Notes: generated by a model not told the origin, from the letters alone. 33,348 nt of DNA from Bacillota bacterium (GCA_023407175.1 JAEYMU010000018.1:1-33348), one strand, 5' to 3'; numbered from the stretch's first letter, positions 1 to 7,679 are shown. Numbers and translations are program-made.

Positions 1-116
1 ATCAGCATTATAATACAATCAAGGGCAAGACTTAGGAAAACAGCCTTGCCCTTAATGCAACTATTCACATATCTTTTATCAGTTTTTTGTGTTTACACAA
101 ACTTTGAAACGGTCTC
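1..116 (+). mobile_element. Right end of an IS256-family element (partial copy)
   Basis: These bases are identical to the last 116 bases of the window, which form the 3' end of the complete IS256-family element there. The piece contains the untranslated tail of the element and its right inverted repeat (91-116, ending GGTCTC). The IS boundary is placed at 116 because the inverted-repeat match with the left end of the full copy stops there. The transposase part is missing because the contig begins inside the element. Whether this is a second copy or the same copy seen through assembly overlap cannot be told from the sequence. Confidence 0.85.
21..53 (+). terminator. Hairpin in the IS tail (first copy)
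   Basis: AAGGGCAAG (21-29) and CTTGCCCTT (45-53) are perfectly complementary 9-base arms around a 15-base loop. The identical hairpin lies at 33253-33285, downstream of the transposase stop. It may terminate transposase transcription or shield the element from readthrough, but no clean run of T follows, so the terminator role is inferred. Confidence 0.45.
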
Positions 117-130
117 CGATATTCTGCCGC

Positions 131-745
131 CTATTTTATATCTTCATCTGCATAATATTCTGTTGCTTCTCTATTCCAAAAATCCTTATCTTTTTCTGTA
201 ATATTGCGGATGACTCTGCACGGATTTCCTGCAGCGATTACATTGCTTGGAATATTTTTTGTTACCACCGATCCGGAACCAATTACTACATTGTTTCCTA
301 TTGTAACGCCTGGATTAATTACTACATTGCCACCAATCCATACATCATTACCGATTGTAACGCTCTTGGCATATTCCAGTTCTTTTCTTCGAACATCTGC
401 ATCTATCGGGTGTCCAGCGGTATAAATGCAGACTCTTGGTGCAATAAAAACATCATCCCCAATCCTCACATCTGCTTCATCCAATATTAATAGGCCTGTA
501 TTCGCATAGAAATGCTTGCCAATATAAATCTGTTCTCCTTTATCGCAATAAAAAGGTGGTACAATAACAGCATCTTCTTCTAAATTTCCAAAAATATCTC
601 TTAAGACCTGCATTCTCTCTTTTTCGTGCTTATAAGACATGGAATTAAATTTTTCTAATGTTTCTCTGCTCTTTTCCCAAGTGTTATCTCCTACTTTATA
701 TGGATGGTAGATTTTTCCCGATAACATTCTTTCTTTTTCTGTCAT
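131..745 (-). CDS. Sugar O-acetyltransferase, maltose/galactoside acetyltransferase family
   Basis: The 204-residue product has the layout of LacA/Maa acetyltransferases. An N-terminal helical segment (MTEKERMLSGK, then the Y-P region) is followed by a left-handed beta-helix of hexapeptide repeats (about residues 60-175, for example IGDDVFIAP and IGNDVWIGG). The family transfers an acetyl group from acetyl-CoA to a sugar hydroxyl in the cytosol. The expected catalytic histidine is H112 in YTAGHPID. Length is normal for the family. The start is supported by AGAAGG 7-8 bases upstream of the ATG. It is transcribed divergently from pstS. An IS256 right end lies only 14 bases past the stop codon, so the native 3' flank and terminator appear to have been replaced by the element. 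The exact sugar substrate cannot be deduced. Confidence 0.9.
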   Translation of the reverse strand: MTEKERMLSGKIYHPYKVGDNTWEKSRETLEKFNSMSYKHEKERMQVLRDIFGNLEEDAVIVPPFYCDKGEQIYIGKHFYANTGLLILDEADVRIGDDVFIAPRVCIYTAGHPIDADVRRKELEYAKSVTIGNDVWIGGNVVINPGVTIGNNVVIGSGSVVTKNIPSNVIAAGNPCRVIRNITEKDKDFWNREATEYYADEDIK

Positions 746-790
746 GATTATTACCTTCTTGTAATGTTATGTTGTTATCCGCTACGGCCA

Positions 791-827
791 TTCTCAAAGC
801 GGTCTTATTTTATCACATATTTGAGAA
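791..827 (-). promoter_or_regulatory. Inverted repeat in acetyltransferase promoter region, possible operator
   Basis: TTCTCAAA (791-798) and TTTGAGAA (820-827) form an 8-base inverted repeat. Read on the minus strand, a -10-like GATAAAAT lies between the arms. The position, about 45-80 bases before the acetyltransferase start, suits a repressor site covering the promoter. No -35 was assigned with confidence. Confidence 0.3.
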
Positions 828-889
828 GACTTCCACGTTTACTTATGTGTACCCATTTTGTAATTATCTCATTTTTTTGAAAAATTATT

Positions 890-954
890 TTACATAAAAC
901 TTACATACAAATTACCAAAGTATGATATTTGATATTTTTCGTGTGTGTTATGCT
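890..954 (+). promoter_or_regulatory. Pho box and promoter of pstS
   Basis: Three direct repeats, TTACAT (890-895), TTACAT (901-906) and TTACCA (912-917), recur every 11 bases. This is the arrangement bound by PhoB/PhoP-type regulators in Gram-positive Pho boxes (TTAACA-like repeats with 5-base gaps). A possible -10, TATGCT (949-954), lies about 31 bases further on, so the regulator would sit just upstream of the -35 region. This predicts induction of pstS under phosphate starvation by the two-component system encoded at 5559-7581, whose own gene carries the same repeats. Confidence 0.75.
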
Positions 955-1005
955 CGTATTACAGACATGAGGAACGGCTTACATATGCCTGAAACGACCT
1001 CAAAA

Positions 1006-1028
1006 GCCATTTTGAAAATAAAAATGGC
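1006..1028 (+). promoter_or_regulatory. Hairpin in the pstS leader
   Basis: GCCATTTT (1006-1013) and AAAATGGC (1021-1028) pair perfectly around a 7-base loop, 23 bases before the ribosome binding site AGAGGAG (1051-1057). A TGAGG at 968-972 could pair with CCTCA at either 998-1002 or 1028-1032, so alternative folds are conceivable. No run of T follows, so it is not a normal terminator. It may affect mRNA stability or translation of pstS. Confidence 0.4.
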
Positions 1029-1066
1029 CTCAACTGTAAAAAATATATAAAGAGGAGAATGAGAAA

Positions 1067-2008
1067 ATGAAGAACAGGACAATGAAGACTTTGGCCCTCA
1101 TCGGAGCGGCAATATTGACAGTAGGTGCTCTTACAGCTTGCGGCAGTCAGTCAGTTGAGTCCACAGCACCGGAAGCAGATGTACAGACAGAAGCAGCGCC
1201 GGCAGAGGAAGCACAGACAGAAGAGGCAGCTCCTGCAGAAGAAGCAGCACCGGCGGAAGAGACAGCAGATTTGAGCGGTACGATTTCCATGTCGGGAAGT
1301 ACCTCTATGGAGAAACTTGCAAATGCAGTGGCTGAAAGTTTTATGGCTAAATATCCCGGCGTAACGGTAACGCCTGAATTTACAGGTTCATCCGCAGGTA
1401 TCGAAGCAGTAACCGCAGGCAGCGTAGATATTGGAAATTCTTCCAGAGCATTAAAAGACAGCGAAAAAGAGGCGGGCGTAATTGAAAATATTGTTGCTAT
1501 TGATGGTATCGCAGTAGTAGTTGATCCTGCAAATACGGTAGCGGGTGTTACCAAGGATCAGTTGATCAGTATCTACAAAGGCGAAACCAAAAATTGGAGT
1601 GATGTAGGCGGAGCAGATGCACCTATCGTAGTTGTGGGACGTGAAGCTGGTTCCGGAACGAGAGGCGCTTTCGAAGAACTTCTTGAAATTGAAGATGTTT
1701 GTGCATATGCAAGTGAGTTGGACAGCACGGGAGCTGTTATGGCAAAAGTAGCATCAACCCCCGGAGCAATTGGTTATGTGTCTTTGGATGTACTGGATGA
1801 TACAGTAATCGCACTGGCACTGGACGATGTGGCAGCTACGCCGGAAAATATCAAAGCAGGCAATTATTTACTTAGCAGACCTTTCGTAATGGCTACAAAA
1901 GGTGAGATTTCTGAGCAGAATGAACTGGTTCAGGCACTGTTTGACTTCTTAGGTTCTGACGAAGGTAAAGGGGTAATTACTGGTGCGGGTCTTATCTTAC
2001 CGGACTAA
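1067..2008 (+). CDS. pstS: Phosphate ABC transporter substrate-binding lipoprotein PstS
   Basis: The 313-residue product captures inorganic phosphate outside the membrane and delivers it to the PstC-PstA channel. It begins with a lipoprotein signal peptide, and the lipobox LTAC puts the lipidated cysteine at residue 25. Residues 27-68 are a low-complexity Ala/Glu/Pro linker with repeated PAEEA units that would space the binding domain from the membrane. The binding domain shows SGSTSMEKLA near residue 76 and GREAGSGTRGAF in the second lobe, both typical phosphate-contacting loops of PstS. The start follows AGAGGAG with normal spacing. It is the first gene of pstSCAB-phoU and sits behind a Pho box. 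A strong hairpin after the stop codon probably makes pstS mRNA more abundant than the distal genes. Confidence 0.95.
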   Translation: MKNRTMKTLALIGAAILTVGALTACGSQSVESTAPEADVQTEAAPAEEAQTEEAAPAEEAAPAEETADLSGTISMSGSTSMEKLANAVAESFMAKYPGVTVTPEFTGSSAGIEAVTAGSVDIGNSSRALKDSEKEAGVIENIVAIDGIAVVVDPANTVAGVTKDQLISIYKGETKNWSDVGGADAPIVVVGREAGSGTRGAFEELLEIEDVCAYASELDSTGAVMAKVASTPGAIGYVSLDVLDDTVIALALDDVAATPENIKAGNYLLSRPFVMATKGEISEQNELVQALFDFLGSDEGKGVITGAGLILPD

Positions 2009-2042
2009 TAATTAACAAAAGATAAAAAGTGATTTATATAAT

Positions 2043-2066
2043 GGGTACGGGGATTTCCCCGTACCC
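2043..2066 (+). terminator. Strong hairpin between pstS and pstC
   Basis: GGGTACGGGG (2043-2052) and CCCCGTACCC (2057-2066) form a perfect 10-base stem with an ATTT loop. It lacks a following run of T, so complete termination is unlikely. Its place after the first gene of an ABC transporter operon suits an mRNA-protecting or partial-termination element that favours expression of the binding protein over the membrane components. Confidence 0.7.
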
Positions 2067-2129
2067 ACAATCCGGTAGAAGATATATAGATCCGACATGC
2101 CGGAAAGTCATATAAAATAGGGAGAAGAT

Positions 2130-3068
2130 ATGAGCAATCAGAAATCCTTCACAATTATTGGAAACAATGCAAACAAATCTAAGGTGGAAAAAACAGCGCA
2201 AATTATATTTACTATTTGCGCTTTTGTGGCAGTATTGGCCGTGGTGTCCATTACTGCTTATATGATTTTCAACGGAACCCCTGCGCTGTTTAAGGTAGGA
2301 CTTACGGATATTTTATTCGGAACGGTATGGAAGCCAACGGCGGCAGAACCGTCCTTCGGCATTTTTTATATTATTCTCACTTCTATAGCGGGTACGGCTC
2401 TGGCAGTTTTAATCGGAGTTCCCATCGGTGTTTTTACGGCTATTTTCCTGGCAGAAATCGCGCCTAAGAAGTTAGCGGCGACGGTAAAGCCTGCAGTGGA
2501 GCTGCTGGCCGGTATTCCTTCGGTAATATATGGACTTCTGGGCCTGATGATTTTGAATCCGCTCATGTATAAATTAGAGTTGAAGTTATTTCAAGGTTCG
2601 GATACGCACCAGTTTACCGGTGGCGCTAATCTGGTATCGGCAGTGATCGTTTTAGCGATTATGATTCTTCCTACCGTCATTAACATAAGCGAATCGGCAA
2701 TTAAATCGGTGCCGGACTATCTGAAAGCGGCATCGCTTGCGGTAGGGGCATCTCAAATACAGACGATATTCAAGGTAATATTGCCCGCAGCAAAATCAGG
2801 AATTATTACAGCTATCGTGCTCGGCGTAGGCCGGGCAATCGGTGAAGCGATGGCTATAAGTCTCGTATCGGGAAGCTCGGTAAATATACCCCTTCCGTTC
2901 AACTCCGTACGCTTCCTTACTACGGCAATCGTAAGCGAGATGGGATATGCGGCAGATGTACACAGACAGGTATTGTTTACGATAGGCTTGGTACTGTTCG
3001 TATTCATTATGCTGATCAACGTAACCCTGACGAGAATCTTGAAAAAGGGAGAGAAAAATAATGAATAG
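2130..3068 (+). CDS. pstC: Phosphate ABC transporter permease PstC
   Basis: The 312-residue integral membrane protein is one of the two channel subunits of the high-affinity phosphate importer. A hydrophobic helix at about residues 25-48 is followed by the extracytoplasmic loop (NGTPALF..) and the binding-protein-dependent transport domain. That domain carries the EAA-type loop that contacts the ATPase (AASLAVGASQIQTIFKVILP, about residues 200-220). The start follows GGGAGAAG. The stop overlaps the pstA start by eight bases, which implies translational coupling and equal dosage of the two permeases. Confidence 0.94.
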   Translation: MSNQKSFTIIGNNANKSKVEKTAQIIFTICAFVAVLAVVSITAYMIFNGTPALFKVGLTDILFGTVWKPTAAEPSFGIFYIILTSIAGTALAVLIGVPIGVFTAIFLAEIAPKKLAATVKPAVELLAGIPSVIYGLLGLMILNPLMYKLELKLFQGSDTHQFTGGANLVSAVIVLAIMILPTVINISESAIKSVPDYLKAASLAVGASQIQTIFKVILPAAKSGIITAIVLGVGRAIGEAMAISLVSGSSVNIPLPFNSVRFLTTAIVSEMGYAADVHRQVLFTIGLVLFVFIMLINVTLTRILKKGEKNNE

Positions 3069-3930
3069 CCTTACGATAAAAAGAAAGAGAATTTCAGATA
3101 CAGTTCTGCGCATACTAATTTATGTTTCCGCTTTTTTTTCTGTGCTGCTTTTAATAGGAATTATCGGCTATGTGTTTTTTAAAGGGATAAGAACAGTCAA
3201 TTGGAGCTTTTTGACATCTGTGACCAGCAGCCTGAAAGGAACGGTGGGCATAGCGGGAAATATCGTAAATACTCTATATATTATTGTGATTACCCTGCTT
3301 ATTGCAACGCCGCTTGGAATCGGTTCCGCAATTTATCTGAACGAATATGCTAAGCCGGGACGTCTGGTTAGAGCGATAGAATTTACAACAGAAACCCTTT
3401 CAGGAATCCCTTCCATTATATTCGGTCTGTTCGGTATGGTATTTTTTGGGAATGCGCTAGGACTGGGGTATTCCGTTTTGACGGGAGCACTTACGCTTAC
3501 GCTGATGATATTGCCTTTGATTACAAGAAATACACAGGAAGCGTTAAAGACGGTGCCTGACAGCTACAGAAGCGGAGCGCTTGCTATGGGCGCAGCTAAA
3601 TGGTACATGATAAGAACGATTTTATTGCCCTCCGCAATGCCGGGAATTATTACCGGTATCATTTTGGCAATCGGCAGAATCGTAGGAGAATCTGCAGCAC
3701 TGCTTTTTACGGCGGGAAGCGGATACTTGCTGCCGAAGGCGGGTATGGGACTGATAGATAAGATCATGCAGTCGGGAGGTACCCTTACGATCCAGTTGTA
3801 TTTAAGCATGTCAAAAGCCCAATACGATGTAGCGTTTGGTATTGCGGCAGTGCTTTTGATCATTGTGTTAGGCATTAATTTCCTGACCAAATATCTGGCG
3901 AAGAAATTCGATGTAAATACCGTTCGATGA
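3061..3930 (+). CDS. pstA: Phosphate ABC transporter permease PstA
   Basis: The 289-residue product is the second channel subunit of the phosphate importer. It has an N-terminal helix (about residues 15-38), the conserved segment ETLSGIPSIIFGLFG in the membrane core, and an EAA loop (ALAMGAAKWYMIRTILLPSA). Its start lies inside the end of pstC, behind AAAGGGAGAG, and it heterodimerises with PstC. Length and topology are those of the family. pstB follows after 41 bases. Confidence 0.94.
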   Translation: MNSLTIKRKRISDTVLRILIYVSAFFSVLLLIGIIGYVFFKGIRTVNWSFLTSVTSSLKGTVGIAGNIVNTLYIIVITLLIATPLGIGSAIYLNEYAKPGRLVRAIEFTTETLSGIPSIIFGLFGMVFFGNALGLGYSVLTGALTLTLMILPLITRNTQEALKTVPDSYRSGALAMGAAKWYMIRTILLPSAMPGIITGIILAIGRIVGESAALLFTAGSGYLLPKAGMGLIDKIMQSGGTLTIQLYLSMSKAQYDVAFGIAAVLLIIVLGINFLTKYLAKKFDVNTVR

Positions 3931-3971
3931 GCGTAAGATAAGATTTTTTGAAAGGATAAAAGGAAGAAATT

Positions 3972-4742
3972 ATGGAGAAAAGTATGGAAAACAGCAAAAT
4001 CAGTACGAGGAAGCTGAATTTATATTACAGTGATAACCATGCTCTGAAGGACGTAGATATGGATATCAAAGCGAATGCGGTTACCGCTTTTATCGGTCCG
4101 TCGGGCTGCGGCAAATCCACATTTTTAAAGAGCCTGAACAGAATGAATGATTTGATAGATAACGTGCGCATTGAAGGAACAGTGACCCTGGACGGAGAGA
4201 ATATTTATGATCCTAAGGTGGATACAACGCTGCTTCGTAAAAAAATCGGCATGGTATTCCAGCAGCCTAATCCGTTTCCGATGAGCATTTATGATAACAT
4301 CGCTTACGGACCGAGGGTACATGGCATTAAGAATAAGACCAAATTAGATGAAATTGTGGAAAATAGTTTGCGTGGAGCTGCAATTTTTGATGAAGTGAAG
4401 GATCGCTTGAGGAAATCAGCGCTGGGCTTGTCCGGCGGACAGCAGCAGAGGCTGTGTATCGCGAGGGCATTAGCCGTAGAGCCGGAGATTCTTCTGATGG
4501 ATGAGCCGACTTCTGCGCTGGACCCTATTTCCACGCTGAAGGTGGAAGAACTGATGGAGGAACTTAAGAAAAAATATACGGTGGTAGTAGTAACTCACAA
4601 TATGCAGCAGGCAGCCAGAGTATCGGATTATACCGCGTTTTTTCTTGTAGGAGAAGTGGTGGAATTCGATACAACGGACAATATTTTTTCCAGGCCCTCG
4701 GATAAGAGGACGGAGGATTATATTACCGGAAGATTCGGTTGA
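3972..4742 (+). CDS. pstB: Phosphate ABC transporter ATPase PstB
   Basis: The 256-residue cytosolic ATPase powers phosphate import. All nucleotide-binding motifs are intact: Walker [10 protein letters not shown] (42-50), Q-loop FQQPNPF (near 96-102), signature LSGGQQQRL (about 153-161), Walker [14 protein letters not shown] (about 173-185) and the switch histidine in THN (209). An internal ATG five codons in is an alternative start, but the annotated ATG has AAAGGAAG at suitable distance. It lies between pstA and phoU in the usual order. PstB also takes part in signalling phosphate status to PhoU and PhoR. Confidence 0.96.
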   Translation: MEKSMENSKISTRKLNLYYSDNHALKDVDMDIKANAVTAFIGPSGCGKSTFLKSLNRMNDLIDNVRIEGTVTLDGENIYDPKVDTTLLRKKIGMVFQQPNPFPMSIYDNIAYGPRVHGIKNKTKLDEIVENSLRGAAIFDEVKDRLRKSALGLSGGQQQRLCIARALAVEPEILLMDEPTSALDPISTLKVEELMEELKKKYTVVVVTHNMQQAARVSDYTAFFLVGEVVEFDTTDNIFSRPSDKRTEDYITGRFG

Positions 4743-4778
4743 TGATAAAGAAGTGGAAAGAAAAGAGAGGATAGCGAT

Positions 4779-5441
4779 ATGTCACCTAGAACAGTATTTG
4801 AGCATGAGTTAAAGGAATTAAAGGATAATGTAACGGCCATGGGCCTTCGGGTAGAGGAAACCTATGCGGAGCTGTTTCTTGCGCTGGAGTGCAGGAATGA
4901 GGAAGAGATATACAGAATTTTAAAAAGCGATCGTGTGGTAAACGAGATGGAAAGGAATATTGAATCCAGATGCTTGTCTCTCATTGCGAAGCAGCAGCCG
5001 GTGGCGAGGGATCTTAGGACGATTACGGCCAGCCTTAAGGTAGTTACGGATATTGAAAGAGTAGGGGATCATGTCTCCGATATTGCGGAGCTGCTGCTTC
5101 GGCTGAATATGAATCCTCTTTCTTCCTACTCGGGACATCTGGAACCTATGGTAAAATCGGCGAAGGAGATGATCCGGGCTGCGATAGAAGCCTTTGTGAG
5201 CAGAAACGGAGACGCTGCCAAGGATGTCATTGAGAGCGATGATATCGTGGATGACCTGTTTAATAAGGTAAAGCAGGATTTGATCGAATATTTGAAAAAA
5301 GAGACGAAAACAGCCGACGAATGTATCGATATACTCATGATAGCCAAATATTTGGAAAAAATCGGCGACCATGCGGTTAATATTGCCGAGTGGGAACTAT
5401 TTCAGGAAACGGGAGAAATAGGGGATATGAGGCTTTTATAG
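4779..5441 (+). CDS. phoU: Phosphate signalling regulator PhoU
   Basis: The 220-residue all-helical protein has the two PhoU repeats, each with a metal-binding acidic helix motif: ERVGDHVSDIAE in the first and EKIGDHAVNIAE in the second. In this family PhoU couples the Pst transporter to the PhoR kinase and represses the Pho response when phosphate is plentiful. The start follows AGAGAGGATAGCGAT. It closes the pst operon. The next gene has its own Pho-box promoter 30-80 bases further on, so phoU may be the last gene of the first transcript with readthrough into the regulators. Confidence 0.95.
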   Translation: MSPRTVFEHELKELKDNVTAMGLRVEETYAELFLALECRNEEEIYRILKSDRVVNEMERNIESRCLSLIAKQQPVARDLRTITASLKVVTDIERVGDHVSDIAELLLRLNMNPLSSYSGHLEPMVKSAKEMIRAAIEAFVSRNGDAAKDVIESDDIVDDLFNKVKQDLIEYLKKETKTADECIDILMIAKYLEKIGDHAVNIAEWELFQETGEIGDMRLL

Positions 5442-5468
5442 GTTGTATTCCCCTTTTGGGATTAAAAT

Positions 5469-5521
5469 TTACATAGATTTTACATAAAGGGGTTTTTAAT
5501 TTTACGCCGGTATTGTAAAAT
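5469..5521 (+). promoter_or_regulatory. Pho box and promoter of the regulator gene
   Basis: TTACAT (5469-5474) and TTACAT (5480-5485) are 11 bases apart, and a TTACGC sits at 5502-5507, exactly two further periods on. The intermediate slot (GGTTTT, 5491) is degenerate. A -10-like TAAAAT with an upstream TG lies at 5516-5521. It matches the pstS Pho box and indicates autoregulation of the two-component genes. Confidence 0.65.
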
Positions 5522-5558
5522 GATTGTAATGATGAAACAGATGGAGCAGGTGATTAAG

Positions 5559-6230
5559 ATGGCGCTTATTTATGTGGTGGAAGATGATAAAAACATAAGA
5601 GAAATCGAAGTATTTGCGTTGAGAAATACGGGATACGAGATTAAAGATTTCGAGTGTGCGAAGGAATTTTATCAGGAAATGGAAGAAAAAAAGCCGGATA
5701 TTATTCTGCTCGATATTATGCTGCCCGATGAAGATGGTCTGGATATCGTAAGGAAACTGCGTTCGGGTATAGAGACGAAGGATATTCCGATCATTCTCGT
5801 AACGGCAAAAACTTCGGAGATAGATAAGGTAAAGGGGCTTGATATCGGTGCGGATGATTATATGGCGAAGCCCTTTGGCGTAATGGAGCTCATATCCAGA
5901 GTAAAGGCGCTGCTTAGGAGAAGCAATAAGAACGAGGAGAAGATTCTGTACATCGGGAAAGTCTGCCTGGACGAAGAGAAGCACATGGTGACCACCGACG
6001 GCAATCCCTGCGAGCTGACCTATAAAGAGTATGAGCTGTTAAAGCTCTTGATGAATAATGCGGGCATCGTCACGCCCAGAGATATGATTCTGGAAAAAAT
6101 ATGGGGAACGGATTTCGAAGGCGAATCCAGAACGCTGGATATGCACATCAAGACGCTTCGGCAGAAATTGAAGGAAGCCGGAAGCATGATAAAGACGGTT
6201 CGTAACGTAGGCTATATGTTTACGACGTAA
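5559..6230 (+). CDS. phoB: OmpR-family response regulator, PhoB/PhoP type
   Basis: The 223-residue regulator is the presumed transcription factor for the Pho boxes at 890 and 5469. The receiver domain (about 1-118) has the acidic pocket E8-D9-D10, phosphoacceptor D52 (LLDIMLPDEDG), T82 and K104. The winged-helix DNA-binding domain (about 128-220) ends with the typical IKTVRNVGYMF hairpin. The reading frame is open from 5520, but I place the start at 5559. There GGAGCAGG lies eight bases upstream and the protein begins directly with the first strand (MALIYVVEDD), whereas the 5520 ATG overlaps the predicted -10. Kinase gene follows after 28 bases. Assignment to phosphate is from context. Confidence 0.92.
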   Translation: MALIYVVEDDKNIREIEVFALRNTGYEIKDFECAKEFYQEMEEKKPDIILLDIMLPDEDGLDIVRKLRSGIETKDIPIILVTAKTSEIDKVKGLDIGADDYMAKPFGVMELISRVKALLRRSNKNEEKILYIGKVCLDEEKHMVTTDGNPCELTYKEYELLKLLMNNAGIVTPRDMILEKIWGTDFEGESRTLDMHIKTLRQKLKEAGSMIKTVRNVGYMFTT

Positions 6231-6258
6231 GACCATTAAATGCTTGCAGGTATAGAAT

Positions 6259-7581
6259 ATGAAGAAAAAAATTAATTTTCAACTGATGTTTATAGCTCTT
6301 ATAGCTGTCTTTTCCACAATGATTCTGGTGGCCGCCATCTGTTATGATTTATTCAGAAAGCAGATCATGGAGGATTTGGAGACTTATGCCCACCTTTTGG
6401 AGGATACCAACGCCTTATCGGACCTTATAGAGAAAAAGTATGATTCTAAGAAGGATAAGGTGAGGATTACCGTAGTGGATGATAATGGCGATGTGCTATA
6501 CGAAAGCGATGCGGATGCGGAAAAAATGGATAACCATGCGAATCGTCCGGAAATTATCCAGACCTTAGCCGAGGGTGAGGGACAGGCCGTGAGAAAATCC
6601 TCAACCATGGGAAAGAGCACCTTTTATTATGCTATTCGGATAGAGGATGGAAACGTAATCCGCGTGGCGAAGGAAGCGGACAGCATATGGAGTATTTTTG
6701 CCGGAGCGCTGCCTGCCATTATCGCAATGATATTGCTCATTATCCTCCTTTGTACGGCAGTCGCTCATGTGCTGACGAAAATACTGATCGAACCGATTGA
6801 AAAGGTTGCTAAGAACGTAGATAATCTGGAGGCACTGGAGACCTACGAGGAGCTTGCTCCTTTTGTTGCTACGATAAAAGAACAGCACGAGAATATATTA
6901 AAAAATGCCGGAATGAGGCAGGAGTTTACTGCGAATGTTTCCCATGAGCTGAAGACGCCGCTCACTTCCATTCTGGGGTATTCGGAGCTGATAGAAAGCG
7001 GCATGGCATCGGATCATGATGTAGAGAGATTTGCCAGAGAGATTCATCGCAATTCCGATCGGCTTCTGACGCTGATCAATGATGTGATACGGTTGTCCGA
7101 GCTGGATGTGGTGGACAGAGAAGAGCCCTTCGAGGTGTTGAACCTGACTGAAATCGCGAGGACCTGTGTCAATATGCTGCAGATCAACGCGGAGAACCAT
7201 GAGGTAATCCTGTTGTTTAGAGGAATTCCCTGCATGGTCCGCTCCGAGAAGCAGATGCTGGAGGAGCTGGTATATAACTTATGCGACAACGCCATCCGTT
7301 ATAACAATAAGGGCGGAAGAGTTATGGTTACGGTAGAGCCGATAGACGGAAAAGCGGTCCTTACAGTTGATGATACGGGAATCGGAATACCTAAGGAGCA
7401 TCAGGAAAGGATTTTCGAGCGCTTCTACCGGGTGGATAAGAGCCGTTCCAAGTCGACCGGAGGTACGGGACTGGGGCTTGCCATCGTGAAGCATATCGTA
7501 GCCAAAAACGAAGCGGAAATGAAATTGGAAAGCGAAGTAGGAAAGGGAACGAGAATATCGGTAGCCTTTGAATGTGTGTAA
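6259..7581 (+). CDS. phoR: Sensor histidine kinase, PhoR type
   Basis: The 440-residue membrane kinase has two transmembrane helices (about 8-30 and 146-170) enclosing an extracytoplasmic sensor segment of about 115 residues. A HAMP-like linker follows, then the dimerisation domain with the H-box FTANVSHELKTPL (H229 is the phosphorylated histidine). The ATPase domain has N-box NLCDNAIRYN (340-349), G1 DDTGIGIP (371-378), F-box ERFYR and G2 GGTGLGLAIV (401-410). There is no PAS domain between HAMP and the H-box, unlike several classical PhoR proteins. It follows the regulator in the same transcript and ends at a terminator, so it is the likely partner. PhoU and PstB are expected to feed phosphate status into it. 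Confidence 0.92.
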   Translation: MKKKINFQLMFIALIAVFSTMILVAAICYDLFRKQIMEDLETYAHLLEDTNALSDLIEKKYDSKKDKVRITVVDDNGDVLYESDADAEKMDNHANRPEIIQTLAEGEGQAVRKSSTMGKSTFYYAIRIEDGNVIRVAKEADSIWSIFAGALPAIIAMILLIILLCTAVAHVLTKILIEPIEKVAKNVDNLEALETYEELAPFVATIKEQHENILKNAGMRQEFTANVSHELKTPLTSILGYSELIESGMASDHDVERFAREIHRNSDRLLTLINDVIRLSELDVVDREEPFEVLNLTEIARTCVNMLQINAENHEVILLFRGIPCMVRSEKQMLEELVYNLCDNAIRYNNKGGRVMVTVEPIDGKAVLTVDDTGIGIPKEHQERIFERFYRVDKSRSKSTGGTGLGLAIVKHIVAKNEAEMKLESEVGKGTRISVAFECV

Positions 7582-7598
7582 GCAGGAAAACCTTAATA

Positions 7599-7646
7599 AA
7601 AATGCGTTTGCCGGGTTGTGAAGACCGCGGCGTAACGCATTTTTTT
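7599..7646 (+). terminator. Rho-independent terminator after the pst-pho genes
   Basis: AAAATGCGTT (7599-7608) pairs with AACGCATTTT (7634-7643), with an inner GCCG/CGGC stem, and runs into seven consecutive T (7640-7646). It lies 18 bases past the kinase stop codon, so it closes the Pho transcript. Confidence 0.85.
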
Positions 7647-7679
7647 ATGTAATAGGAAAATGCTCCTATTACATAAAAA
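7642..7679. repeat. Perfect 16-base inverted repeat
   Basis: The arms 7642-7657 and 7664-7679 are exact reverse complements around a six-base loop. The outer five pairs use the T run of the preceding terminator. T tracts lie on the 5' side of the stem on both strands, so it is not a standard terminator in either direction. It lies between convergent transcripts (kinase and symporter) and may be a transcript 3'-end hairpin or a small mobile remnant. Confidence 0.6.

Noticed and set aside
89..490. 133-codon plus-strand ORF
   Set aside because: It is antisense to the well-supported acetyltransferase and has low-complexity, Cys/Tyr/Ile-rich composition typical of a shadow frame.
1147..1554. 135-codon minus-strand ORF inside pstS
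   Set aside because: It mirrors the Ala/Glu-rich linker of pstS as an Ala/Ser-rich repeat, the expected antisense artefact.
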